15,490 nucleotides of DNA from Candidatus Izemoplasma sp. (GCA_007116205.1 SKIY01000089.1:1-15490), one strand, 5' to 3'; shown: positions 6,263-13,517, counted from the first letter of the stretch. Notes: generated by a model from the letters alone, not told the origin. Made by a program: numbers and translations.

Positions 6263-8590
6263 TTACATTTTTTCTTTTTTCAAAGTAGCAGTCATCAACC
6301 GCGGTTCTAAAGGCCTTTTAAACCAATACCCTTGATAATAATCACACGATAAGTTTTTCAAACGCTTAAACTGTGCTTCAGTTTCAACACCTTCTGCGGT
6401 AATAATCACTTGCATGGTTTTTGCTAATGTCGCGATGGTTTCAATAATCATCGATGACTTTTCATCAACAAACATACTTCCCACAAAACCACGGTCTACT
6501 TTTAAAATATCAACTGGCAACTTCATCAAATACGCAAGCGAAGAATATCCTGTCCCAAAATCATCAAGTGATAACTTTATTCCAAGCATCTTTAACGTGT
6601 TCAAAATAACAATATTATCTTCAATATTCCGCATCAGTTCAGATTCAGTAATTTCCAAATGTATAAGTTCAGGCGCAATATTAATTTTATCCATAATCTC
6701 TTTAAGCGCACCTTCAAAACGGGTGTCTTCAAGTTGTAACACCGAAACATTAATCGAGATAAACAAGTTTTTATTAAATACTTTATTCCAATACACCACT
6801 TGATCAATCGCTGTTTCTAAAACCCAATTACCAACTGCATAAATAAGCCCTTTACGTTCTAAAATCCTAATCCAATCCAACACATCATGATCTTTAAACT
6901 GTGGGTGTTTCCACCTTAAGAGCGCCTCCATACCAACCATATTTTCTTTATCACTTTGATAAATCGGTTGGTAAACAAGATAAAACTCGTTGTAATCAAG
7001 CGCATTCATCAAAGCTTCTTCCATCATTTGTTCTTCAATAATCTGATTGTTCATGGTGTCGTTATAATATGCAATTGGCTTACCACGCATCCGTTTAGCA
7101 TCAACCTTTGCAATCGTAGCTTCATGAATCGCGTGATTATAATCATCATCCGCATAATGAATTTCACTCGCACCAATACTGCTGTGAACTTGATACTGTG
7201 TCGACCCAATTTCAAATGGGGCATTTAATGCCTCATACACTACACCTAAACGTTTCTCAATAGATTCTTTATGATCGAGCGTAAGCATCATAATGACTTC
7301 ATCGCCAAAATAGCGTCCAGCAAGCTCATCTTCACCGATTAGTTCTAAGATTCGGTTCGACATTTTCTTCAATACTTGATTACCAACGGCATACCCACCT
7401 AAGGTATTAATGCGTTTAAAATCGTCAATTGAAACAATAATTATATACGTCTTCTGCGCGTGCTTTTTAGCAATATTAAGCTTTTCTTTAAGCTCTAACA
7501 TAAAACTATTTAAGTTATACATCCCAGTTATAGGGTCGCGATACGTTAAAATCTTTATTTTTTGTAACATGCTGTTGAAACTCTCTCCCGCACGTCCTAA
7601 CTCATGTCGTGCATGCGCTTTAGCGCGAACAGATAAATCCCCTGCAGCCGCTTTTTCAAATGTCGTAATCAAATTAGATATTGGTGTTGAAAGTCTTTTT
7701 GAATACAAAAACGCAAATACAACCATTATGACGATTAACCCTGCCAGTCCCATATAAAAATAAAAGACTGTAGACGTATAAATTGCATACGCTTCCGTTA
7801 AAGGAACTTCAATAATAAATGTCCACCTCGGAACCGCATCAATCGTTGCAAAAACAATAACATATTCTTCACCATCGGCGTTTTCATAAATAAAGCTACC
7901 ATTATTTTGTTCGAACTGTTCAAGCGCCTCATCGCTTTTAACAATCCAATCACTAAGATGATGCGTTATATCTTTAGATTCATTAGGATGCGCCACAATA
8001 AAGCCTTCATCATCGATAATATAAGCATACCCTGAATCTAAAAACGTCACTTCGGATATAACCTCATTTATAAAAACCGACGTTAAAACCACATTAATAA
8101 GTCCCACCGTATCTTCACCATTATAAATACGATGTGACACCGTTAAAATAGGAAAGTCTTCAGGTATAAAAGGACTATAAAAAGGATTAGAAATATACGA
8201 TTCCGCATCCCCTAAAATAATCGACTCATACTGTTCTTGTTCAGAAATATCAATCGTATCTCCAACCGTACTCCAAGCTTGCCCATCAACATCTGAAATC
8301 GTCATATTGCGGTGTTTCTCAAGTACCATAGATGGTAAAAAATCCTTAATCTCATCCATATCCATGCTTTGAATAAGTGAGGATTGCGCTAACATCTGCA
8401 CCTGATCAAGTGCGCCTTGCAACTCTTTACTAATCTCATTCGCATGCGCTTCCGCCACCGCTTGATTTTTTGATTGTATATAAGCAGGTATCGTATTAAT
8501 TTGACGCAACAAAAAGAATCCGAACACGGAAAACAAAACGACCGTAAAAACAAGTAAATACACTAACATTTGCAATCGAATACTTTTCAT
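6263..8590 (-). CDS. Cache-HAMP-GGDEF-EAL protein; probable c-di-GMP phosphodiesterase
   Basis: A membrane-bound sensor that probably hydrolyses cyclic-di-GMP. The 775 residues comprise membrane segment 1 (7-29), an extracellular double-Cache type sensor (about 32-268), membrane segment 2 (276-297), HAMP (about 298-347), GGDEF (about 350-505) and EAL (about 518-765). The EAL domain has its full active-site set: E555-A-L, N614, E646, D676-D677 in LDDFGTGYSSL, K697, E733 and QGY (753-755). The GGDEF domain is probably inactive: the first metal Asp is Ser387, the signature is FGDEV (428-432), and the usual G-H/G-D pair reads GGYAVGN. Such domains often act as GTP-binding regulators of the attached EAL. 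The ligand of the Cache domain cannot be read. ATG 8590 has a well-placed AAAGGTG. It is the first gene of an operon with the DUF998-like gene. Confidence 0.92.
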   Translation of the reverse strand: MKSIRLQMLVYLLVFTVVLFSVFGFFLLRQINTIPAYIQSKNQAVAEAHANEISKELQGALDQVQMLAQSSLIQSMDMDEIKDFLPSMVLEKHRNMTISDVDGQAWSTVGDTIDISEQEQYESIILGDAESYISNPFYSPFIPEDFPILTVSHRIYNGEDTVGLINVVLTSVFINEVISEVTFLDSGYAYIIDDEGFIVAHPNESKDITHHLSDWIVKSDEALEQFEQNNGSFIYENADGEEYVIVFATIDAVPRWTFIIEVPLTEAYAIYTSTVFYFYMGLAGLIVIMVVFAFLYSKRLSTPISNLITTFEKAAAGDLSVRAKAHARHELGRAGESFNSMLQKIKILTYRDPITGMYNLNSFMLELKEKLNIAKKHAQKTYIIIVSIDDFKRINTLGGYAVGNQVLKKMSNRILELIGEDELAGRYFGDEVIMMLTLDHKESIEKRLGVVYEALNAPFEIGSTQYQVHSSIGASEIHYADDDYNHAIHEATIAKVDAKRMRGKPIAYYNDTMNNQIIEEQMMEEALMNALDYNEFYLVYQPIYQSDKENMVGMEALLRWKHPQFKDHDVLDWIRILERKGLIYAVGNWVLETAIDQVVYWNKVFNKNLFISINVSVLQLEDTRFEGALKEIMDKINIAPELIHLEITESELMRNIEDNIVILNTLKMLGIKLSLDDFGTGYSSLAYLMKLPVDILKVDRGFVGSMFVDEKSSMIIETIATLAKTMQVIITAEGVETEAQFKRLKNLSCDYYQGYWFKRPLEPRLMTATLKKEKM

Positions 8591-8625
8591 TATGACGACA
8601 CCTTTCTAAATAAGTATGTATCCCC

Positions 8626-8651
8626 ATTATAGCAAATAAATACCCATTATA
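8626..8651 (-). promoter_or_regulatory. Promoter region with duplicated TATAATGGG element
   Basis: On the minus strand an extended -10 (TGC plus TATAAT, with TATAAT at 8626-8631) lies about 36 bases before ATG 8590. A second TATAAT followed by the same GGG lies exactly 20 bases upstream (8646-8651). No good -35 is present for either. They may be two start sites, or one may belong to an operator. Confidence 0.5.
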
Positions 8652-8660
8652 TGCTCCAAT

Positions 8661-9272
8661 TTATGATGTCTCTGCTAAAGCGACGACTCTCACTGGAGAA
8701 GCCTCAGCAGCTAAAGCTAACGGAAAAGCGAAAAGCTGAAATGGTTTTTCAAGTGGCAGCTTATCTAAATTGGTTAAATTTTCAATAATAATAACATCAG
8801 CTTGCATGAAAACTTTATGCATTTGATGTGGAAACACATCAGGACTCGGTGTATCAAGACCAATCATCTTAATACGCATTTTTACAAGTTTTTCAACCAA
8901 TCCTTTACTCAACACGGGATAGTTTTGATAATACCGAGCAGCATTAAAATACTGCGCATGTCCCGTATAAAATAACACAATATCTCCAGGCTTTACCTGA
9001 TTTATCGCATCAAACTCAGCAATTTCTTTTTGTCCGCGCACATCAAATACCCAGGCAATACCTGTAAATTGTTCTACAGGAAAATCTTTTACCGTGCGGG
9101 TATCATCCAAAAAGTGCTTAGGCACATCCAAATGGGTCCCGTTATGCACAGACATCGAAATCGTACTCACACTAAACTGTTGATCATTCACCGTGTGAAT
9201 GGTTAATTTTTCATCCCCAGGATAATGCGGCATATTATGTTTAAGTGGATGACTTAAATCAATATACTTCAT
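8661..9272 (-). CDS. Cyclase-family metal-dependent hydrolase (kynurenine formamidase/isatin hydrolase-like)
   Basis: A soluble 203-residue enzyme of the cyclase family (PF04199), whose characterised members are metal-dependent hydrolases such as kynurenine formamidase and isatin hydrolase. The family metal motif is complete: H43-N-G-T-H47-L-D49-V-P-K-H53, that is H-x-G-T-H-x-D-x-P-x-H. The N-terminal IDLSHPL and PHYPGD, a second-half D-T-P-S-P-D segment and the C-terminal SPVRVVAL also fit. Length is normal for the family. ATG 9272 is preceded by GGAGTG. No other tryptophan-degradation gene is nearby, so a role in kynurenine metabolism is not supported; an amide, lactone or similar small substrate is more likely. 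The gene is divergent from uridine kinase and lies 70 bases upstream of the EAL gene, with no terminator seen between them. Confidence 0.85.
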   Translation of the reverse strand: MKYIDLSHPLKHNMPHYPGDEKLTIHTVNDQQFSVSTISMSVHNGTHLDVPKHFLDDTRTVKDFPVEQFTGIAWVFDVRGQKEIAEFDAINQVKPGDIVLFYTGHAQYFNAARYYQNYPVLSKGLVEKLVKMRIKMIGLDTPSPDVFPHQMHKVFMQADVIIIENLTNLDKLPLEKPFQLFAFPLALAAEASPVRVVALAETS

Positions 9273-9353
9273 GATTACACTCCTACTCTAAAATACCGTT
9301 ATTTATTAATTTACATTAATTACTGACACGTTCAATAACTACTACCACCAGTA

Positions 9354-9382
9354 TTCCGTAAAAAACAAAAATATGATACAAT
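9354..9382 (+). promoter_or_regulatory. Probable promoter of uridine kinase
   Basis: An extended -10 (TGA plus TACAAT, 9374-9382) lies 30 bases before the start codon. The sequence 17 bases upstream (TTCCGT, 9354-9359) is a weak -35, which an extended -10 can tolerate. Confidence 0.45.
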
Positions 9383-9411
9383 ACCTTTGATAATCTCATA
9401 GGAGGCAAGTT

Positions 9412-10047
9412 ATGAAACCATTGCTCTTTTTAGTCGCTGGCGGTTCTGCATCAGGTAAAACCACCGTCGTTGAACAAATCTTACACAAATCAGGCATCGA
9501 AGATGTTATTATAATCAAACACGATGATTACTATCTCGATCAAAGTCACATGACGCAAGAAATGCGCAAAAAAACCAATTATGACCATCCAAAATCACTC
9601 GACAACGCGCTATTATTTAAACACCTCACCGATTTATTAAACCGTAAAGCGGTAGAAAAACCCATCTACGACTTTGTCGTAAATAATCGCAGCGATAAAA
9701 CCGAACGCATCAACCCAAAATCCATTATTATTGTAGAAGGTATTTTAATACTAGAAAATGAACATATTCGTAACTTAGCTGATATGAACATATATGTAGA
9801 ACTCGATGATGACACCCGGCTTATTCGCCGACTGAAACGCGACATGAACGAACGCGGTCGCACTTTAGATACCGTCATCGAACAATACACTACCACCGTA
9901 AAACCTATGTTTCACCGTTTTATCAAACCAACAAAACGCTACGCTCATGTTATTATTCCAAATGATCGCAGTCATGATATTGCAGTCGATTTAATTGTTA
10001 CGAAAATCCAACAATACCTTGCAAGAAAAGCTTCAAAAACAACATAA
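9412..10047 (+). CDS. udk: Uridine kinase
   Basis: Cytosolic enzyme of pyrimidine salvage that phosphorylates uridine (and usually cytidine) to the monophosphate with ATP or GTP. The 211-residue length is standard. The Walker A loop is GGSASGKTT (residues 10-18). It is followed by HDDYYLDQSHM, the NYDHPKSLDNALL nucleoside-binding segment, PIYDFVVNNRSDKT, the IIIVEGILIL strand and the RLIRRLKRDMNERGR lid, all in the order seen in Udk. GGAGG (9401-9405) is placed correctly for ATG 9412. It is transcribed alone and ends in its own terminator. This is a firm call. Confidence 0.95.
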   Translation: MKPLLFLVAGGSASGKTTVVEQILHKSGIEDVIIIKHDDYYLDQSHMTQEMRKKTNYDHPKSLDNALLFKHLTDLLNRKAVEKPIYDFVVNNRSDKTERINPKSIIIVEGILILENEHIRNLADMNIYVELDDDTRLIRRLKRDMNERGRTLDTVIEQYTTTVKPMFHRFIKPTKRYAHVIIPNDRSHDIAVDLIVTKIQQYLARKASKTT

Positions 10048-10074
10048 CCTGCACATTTTGTGCAGGTTTTTTTT
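10046..10074 (+). terminator. Rho-independent terminator of uridine kinase
   Basis: AACCTGCAC pairs with GTGCAGGTT around a short T-rich loop, then eight T (10067-10074). The hairpin begins inside the uridine kinase stop codon and the T-run reaches the stop of the convergent reductase gene at 10073. It may also slow transcription from the other side, although the minus-strand tail is only moderately T-rich. Confidence 0.9.
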
Positions 10075-10801
10075 ACCGTAACCCTCCGTTAACACCAAGG
10101 ACTTGGCCACTAATAGCACCGCTTTTTGGATCCGCAAAAAACACACATGCTTGTGCAACATCTTTCGCTTCAACAAGTCTGCCAATCGGAACACGCGTAA
10201 TATAGTTTTGCTTATCTTCATCACTAACATTTTTTGTCATATCTGTCTCTATTAATCCAGGAGCCACTGAATTAACGGTAATATTGTATGGCCCTAACTC
10301 GCGTGCTAAAGAACGCGTTAAGTTATCCAAAGCAGCTTTTGAAGCAGCGTAATTGGTTTGATTCGCACGCCCTTCTTTAGCAACACCACTGGTAATATTA
10401 ATAATCCGACCAGCCTTTTTCGCTTTCATCATCGGTACCATACGTTTAATTAGTAACCAAGGTCCATCCACATTAACACGCATAACGCTAGAAAATTGTT
10501 CATCATCCATTTCGGTGATTGGTGCATCGCGTTTGATCCCAGCGTTATTAATTAAGACATCAATCGAAATATTTTTTGCCTTTATCGAAGCCACCAATCC
10601 ATCAATTTCATTCGCGCTTAACAAATCGCACCCTAAAATATCCACCGTTGCACCTTCATGCTTAAGTGCTTTTTCTAAACGTTTTATCGCGTCACTATTT
10701 TTATGATAATGTAAAATAACATGATATTGCTCATCCGCAAATCGTCGAGCAATCGCTTCTCCAATACCCCCTGATGCGCCTGTAATTAAAACAGTTCTCA
10801 T
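10073..10801 (-). CDS. fabG: 3-oxoacyl-ACP reductase-like short-chain dehydrogenase
   Basis: An NADP(H)-dependent short-chain dehydrogenase of the FabG type, expected to reduce 3-oxoacyl-ACP in fatty-acid elongation. The 242 residues show the nucleotide loop TGASGGIG (7-14), NNAG (85-88), N110 and the catalytic S138, Y151 and K155 in the YAASK motif, positions that match E. coli FabG numbering. APGLIETDM and a C-terminal GQVLGVNGGL also agree with FabG. ATG 10801 is chosen over ATG 10810: AAAGGA (10810-10815) is eight bases before the first and would overlap the second. The gene stands alone with no other fatty-acid genes nearby, so it may be a paralogue with another substrate. It converges on uridine kinase. 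Confidence 0.85.
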   Translation of the reverse strand: MRTVLITGASGGIGEAIARRFADEQYHVILHYHKNSDAIKRLEKALKHEGATVDILGCDLLSANEIDGLVASIKAKNISIDVLINNAGIKRDAPITEMDDEQFSSVMRVNVDGPWLLIKRMVPMMKAKKAGRIINITSGVAKEGRANQTNYAASKAALDNLTRSLARELGPYNITVNSVAPGLIETDMTKNVSDEDKQNYITRVPIGRLVEAKDVAQACVFFADPKSGAISGQVLGVNGGLR

Positions 10802-10833
10802 AATCCACATCCTTTATACGTTTATATACCTTT

Positions 10834-10842
10834 ATCATACCA
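10834..10842 (-). promoter_or_regulatory. Possible extended -10 promoter of the reductase gene
   Basis: TGG plus TATGAT on the minus strand (TATGAT at 10834-10839), about 33 bases before ATG 10801 and downstream of the terminator of the preceding gene. No recognisable -35 at 17 bases. Confidence 0.4.
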
Positions 10843-10878
10843 TATGATACGTTGTGCGTATACCGTGTGCCTTTAGTG

Positions 10879-10904
10879 AAAAAAGACTATTATAAAGTCT
10901 TTTT
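10879..10904 (-). terminator. Terminator of the B12 sensor - diguanylate cyclase operon
   Basis: AAAAAGACT (10880-10888) pairs with AGTCTTTTT (10896-10904) around a 7-base loop, with a T-run on the minus strand (10879-10884). The TAA stop of the cyclase gene (10890-10892) lies in the loop, so the last codons of the gene form the hairpin. Confidence 0.7.
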
Positions 10905-11876
10905 ATGTGCATTATACTTATCTTTATCAAAAATAAACGGGCGGTTCTTTCCAGAACGTTTTGCAGAATACATCGCAAAATCCGCAAAATCAAACAGCTC
11001 ATTAATATCAGACGTATCTTTACCATAAATCGCAAACCCGATACTTATAGAAAGCGGATATGTTTTACCGTTGAGCTCTATAGGATAAACAACCACTTCA
11101 TTAAACGTATCCCATATATGTTTGCACATGTCATGATCCGCCGTTTTTAGCCCATAAATAAACACACCGAACTCATCTCCTGCAATCCGCATAATCACAG
11201 TGTTATCAAACGGCAGTTTTAAGAGTCGTTCAGAAAATTTAACTAAATATTCATCCCCAAGCTGATGACCATATGTATCATTGATCAACTTAAAATCATC
11301 AATATCAATAAAACAAAAAATGCCATAAGATTGTGCATTTTTTTGAATAGCTAAAACCATTTCATCACGGAACTGATACCGACTGACAAGCCCGGTTAAA
11401 GGGTCTTTAATTAAACGATCGTTTAAGAGCGCATTCAAGCGGTTCAAACGCTGATTCATCTTTTCAATATCGCGTGTTTTATTAATTAACTCATTGTTTA
11501 AGCGCTGCATATTTTCCAAGAAAAACTCTGACTCTTTCGTTAAGTTTTGCGGTGCTAGCATAAGTTGTTGGGATAGCGTTAAAAGAAATATCTCAACCAA
11601 CCTTTTAAGATTTTTACTCATGGTGTCATAACTTAAAAAAGTTAGATAGCCAACACCGGTATGCTTTAAAATAACTGTCGTTTTTTTATCTTCACAACAC
11701 AGTATTTTTAACGTTGCACTGTCGTCGCGTTGAGCGAGTACTTGTTTAAGTTTACTTTGTGCTTCCGCACTAAAAAACCTGTATAAATTTCTTGTCTGTT
11801 CAAAGATATCATCTGCTTTATAAAAAACTTGCTTGATTGTCCCGTGATAATCTATTGTAAACAAATACATATTCAT
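10890..11876 (-). CDS. Diguanylate cyclase (PAS-like N-terminus, coiled coil, GGDEF)
   Basis: Probable active enzyme making cyclic-di-GMP from two GTP. From ATG 11876 it has 328 residues: an N-terminal alpha/beta sensor-like domain (about 1-105; FTIDYHGTIKQVFY suggests a PAS-like fold), a heptad-like helix (about 115-158), then GGDEF (about 158-318). The active site is complete: DPLTGL, D191 in FIDIDDFK, N199-D200, GHQLGD and A-G-D-E-F (232-236). Ala in the first signature position occurs in active cyclases. No RxxD inhibitory site is visible, so product feedback may be weak. There is no membrane segment. ATG 11876 lies two bases after the stop of the B12-binding gene with AGGGG (11884-11888) correctly placed; a longer frame to 11951 overlaps that gene and lacks an SD site. 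The pair is clearly one operon, so the corrinoid protein is the likely input partner. Confidence 0.9.
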   Translation of the reverse strand: MNMYLFTIDYHGTIKQVFYKADDIFEQTRNLYRFFSAEAQSKLKQVLAQRDDSATLKILCCEDKKTTVILKHTGVGYLTFLSYDTMSKNLKRLVEIFLLTLSQQLMLAPQNLTKESEFFLENMQRLNNELINKTRDIEKMNQRLNRLNALLNDRLIKDPLTGLVSRYQFRDEMVLAIQKNAQSYGIFCFIDIDDFKLINDTYGHQLGDEYLVKFSERLLKLPFDNTVIMRIAGDEFGVFIYGLKTADHDMCKHIWDTFNEVVVYPIELNGKTYPLSISIGFAIYGKDTSDINELFDFADFAMYSAKRSGKNRPFIFDKDKYNAHKKTL

Positions 11877-11878
11877 AG

Positions 11879-12940
11879 TTACGCCCCTAACGTTTGTTCT
11901 GCCCAGTTCAAAAATTGTTTCGCATCCTTTAACGAAGTATCTATCGGCCATTCATTAACTATGTCTTTAGAGATTGAAAAAGCACGTCCTCCAACTGCGA
12001 TTAGTATTTCTGGATACTGCTGGCGAATCTTTATAACATATTCCTTACATGTTTTTAAATGTTGCGGCATGGTTACTGATAATGCAATGATATTTGGTTT
12101 GTACGATTCAATCGATTCCATTAATGCTTTGATCGGAACGCCTGCACCTAAATAAACACTGTCATACCCATGATACTCAAACAAATCCGATACCATACGC
12201 GCACCCATTTCATGAAGCTCACTGCCGACACTACAGACTAAAATCGAATAATTGATGCGCGGAGTATCAAAAATCCTTTTATAAAATTGTGACAGCGCCA
12301 ACTGCGTCACCGATGTCATATAGTGTTCTTGGTTCACCGAAATTTTATTTTCATGCCATAAATGTCCAATTTCTTCCATAACAGGCTGTAAAACATCGAC
12401 ATATACTTCATCTAGCGTAAAAGAGTTATCGGCAAGTTCTTCGACAAACTGAATGGCACGGTTTTTATCATTTTCTCTTAAATAGGTTAAATATTGTTTT
12501 CGAGCCCAACCATATTTCCCTTCTTCAAAGGTACTTACTTTCTTTGGTATTTCATATACTTTTGTCCGTTCAATGGCTGCGGTCAATATCGATTTAGCCA
12601 ATGCTTGTGTTTTTGGTTCTAAAAACTTATCTAATCCTTCTATTAACAATTCATAATGCGTTATTAATTGCTCTTTTATACGGGTTGGGGTAGTGTCAGG
12701 CATAAGATTTACCATCAGTGTATAAAGCCATTCTACATAGCTCAAAAACAGTTGCTCATCTTCTAAACTGATGGCAGCATCTAAAAAGCTCAAATTATGT
12801 AAAATATCTTCATACATTTTACGACGTCGATATTCATCATATTCTGAGGCAAGCTGATCATCAACTTCAAACTGGCGTTTATATACATACTCAGATACTT
12901 CATGCATTGCTTTTGATAGGTCGTGAAATAGTAGTCCCAT
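11879..12940 (-). CDS. Cobalamin-binding sensor protein with CarH-type cap motif
   Basis: A soluble corrinoid-binding protein (353 aa) without a methyltransferase or a MerR DNA-binding domain. Residues 1-135 are an all-helical N-terminus that I do not recognise. A helical cap domain follows (about 145-225), containing LWHENKISVNQEHYMTS: W195-H196-x8-E205-H206. This is the W-x9-E-H signature of CarH/LitR photoreceptors, including the adjacent His that becomes an upper ligand after light exposure in CarH. The Rossmann-type B12 domain (about 230-353) has E241-x-H243-x-x-G246 (base-off, His-on type), S288-V-T290 and GG (317-318). ATG 12940 is chosen because GGAGG (12949-12953) is eight bases upstream; earlier candidate starts overlap that site. 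The gene is coupled to a diguanylate cyclase. I infer a light or adenosylcobalamin sensor; a corrinoid protein of methyl transfer is the alternative. Confidence 0.85.
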   Translation of the reverse strand: MGLLFHDLSKAMHEVSEYVYKRQFEVDDQLASEYDEYRRRKMYEDILHNLSFLDAAISLEDEQLFLSYVEWLYTLMVNLMPDTTPTRIKEQLITHYELLIEGLDKFLEPKTQALAKSILTAAIERTKVYEIPKKVSTFEEGKYGWARKQYLTYLRENDKNRAIQFVEELADNSFTLDEVYVDVLQPVMEEIGHLWHENKISVNQEHYMTSVTQLALSQFYKRIFDTPRINYSILVCSVGSELHEMGARMVSDLFEYHGYDSVYLGAGVPIKALMESIESYKPNIIALSVTMPQHLKTCKEYVIKIRQQYPEILIAVGGRAFSISKDIVNEWPIDTSLKDAKQFLNWAEQTLGA

Positions 12941-12948
12941 GTGCATCG

Positions 12949-12953
12949 CCTCC
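12949..12953 (-). promoter_or_regulatory. Ribosome binding site that fixes the start of the B12-binding gene
   Basis: GGAGG eight bases before ATG 12940. Of the four in-frame candidates (GTG 12961, ATG 12955, ATG 12946, ATG 12940) only the last has correct spacing. Confidence 0.65.
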
Positions 12954-12972
12954 ATATACACTGTTTGACTAT

Positions 12973-12981
12973 ATTATACCA
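12973..12981 (-). promoter_or_regulatory. Probable extended -10 promoter of the B12 sensor operon
   Basis: TGG plus a perfect TATAAT on the minus strand (TATAAT at 12973-12978), 33 bases before ATG 12940. The 17-base upstream position has no clear -35. The leader is too short for a cobalamin riboswitch. Confidence 0.55.
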
Positions 12982-13077
12982 CTAACTTGCTTATTTAGAT
13001 AGCTTTCAAACAAACTAGATATAGCAATCCACTTCCATTTTTGGTAAACTATAGGTGATAAATACAAGGAGGTCATT

Positions 13078-13458
13078 ATGAAACTAATCATTAAAGTATT
13101 TACCATTACTGCCCTCGTTTTGAGCCTTGTTGCATGTGGGACAAAAACACCTACTGCTGAAATTTCAAATCTTAGGGTTACAGGTATTTTTGTTAGATTT
13201 GATCTTACAATGCGTGACCGCGACCGTATTGTTGAAAAAATTGAAGTTCAACTTGTAAGAGAAAATGGTGAAGTCATTTACACCATTGATGAAGCAAACG
13301 ATCATCTTCGCTCTCATGGCTTTTTTAGTGAATCCTTCACTGTCAGTCATCTCCGCGCAGGAACTTACTACGTTATTGTTGTCGCAACATATACATTAGG
13401 TGGTGAAACACTGGTTGATGAGGAACTAGATCGCAAATCTTTTGAACTGCCTGGTTAA
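13078..13458 (+). CDS. Small secreted lipoprotein with an Ig-like/FN3-like domain
   Basis: A 126-residue lipoprotein of unknown function. The signal peptide MKLIIKVFTITALVLSLVAC ends in lipobox LVAC with Cys20 as the predicted lipidated residue. The mature part (about 105 residues) alternates strand-like stretches (ISNLRVTGIFVRFDLTM, KIEVQLVRENGEVIYT, GTYYVIVVATYTLGG) in the manner of a beta-sandwich of Ig or fibronectin-III type. No catalytic motif is visible. AAGGAGG lies six bases before ATG 13078 and a terminator follows the stop. It precedes another lipoprotein gene in the same direction, but the terminator and a separate promoter suggest independent transcription. It is divergent from the B12 sensor operon. 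Confidence 0.75.
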   Translation: MKLIIKVFTITALVLSLVACGTKTPTAEISNLRVTGIFVRFDLTMRDRDRIVEKIEVQLVRENGEVIYTIDEANDHLRSHGFFSESFTVSHLRAGTYYVIVVATYTLGGETLVDEELDRKSFELPG

Positions 13459-13459
13459 T

Positions 13460-13486
13460 CCCAATCAGAAACACTGATTGGGTTTT
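13460..13486 (+). terminator. Rho-independent terminator after the small lipoprotein gene
   Basis: CCCAATCAG (13460-13468) pairs perfectly with CTGATTGGG (13474-13482) around AAACA-type loop bases, followed by TTTT. It starts one base after the stop codon. Confidence 0.8.
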
Positions 13487-13489
13487 CAT

Positions 13490-13517
13490 TTGCTTTTTGC
13501 CATAAATATCTTATAAT
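13490..13517 (+). promoter_or_regulatory. Probable promoter of the S41 protease gene
   Basis: TTGCTT (13490-13495) and a perfect TATAAT (13512-13517) with a 16-base spacer, just after the preceding terminator and about 58 bases before ATG 13576. Confidence 0.5.

Noticed and set aside
10802..10879. Palindrome-like TATCATACCATATGATA near the reductase promoter as an operator
   Set aside because: The inverted repeat is short, AT-rich and overlaps the likely -10; without another copy in the window it cannot be told from promoter composition.
11879..12940. Corrinoid protein of a methyltransferase system
   Set aside because: Kept as an alternative but not preferred: no methyltransferase or corrinoid activase is adjacent, the partner is a cyclase, and the cap has the photosensor-type W-H-x8-E-H residues.
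12941..13077. Cobalamin riboswitch upstream of the B12-binding gene
   Set aside because: The intergenic region is only 137 bases and is shared with a divergent gene. The predicted start of transcription leaves a leader of about 25 bases, and no B12-box-like sequence was seen.
13165..13350. Minus-strand frame inside the small lipoprotein gene
   Set aside because: The plus-strand frame has a signal peptide, lipobox, SD site and terminator; the antisense frame has none of these.
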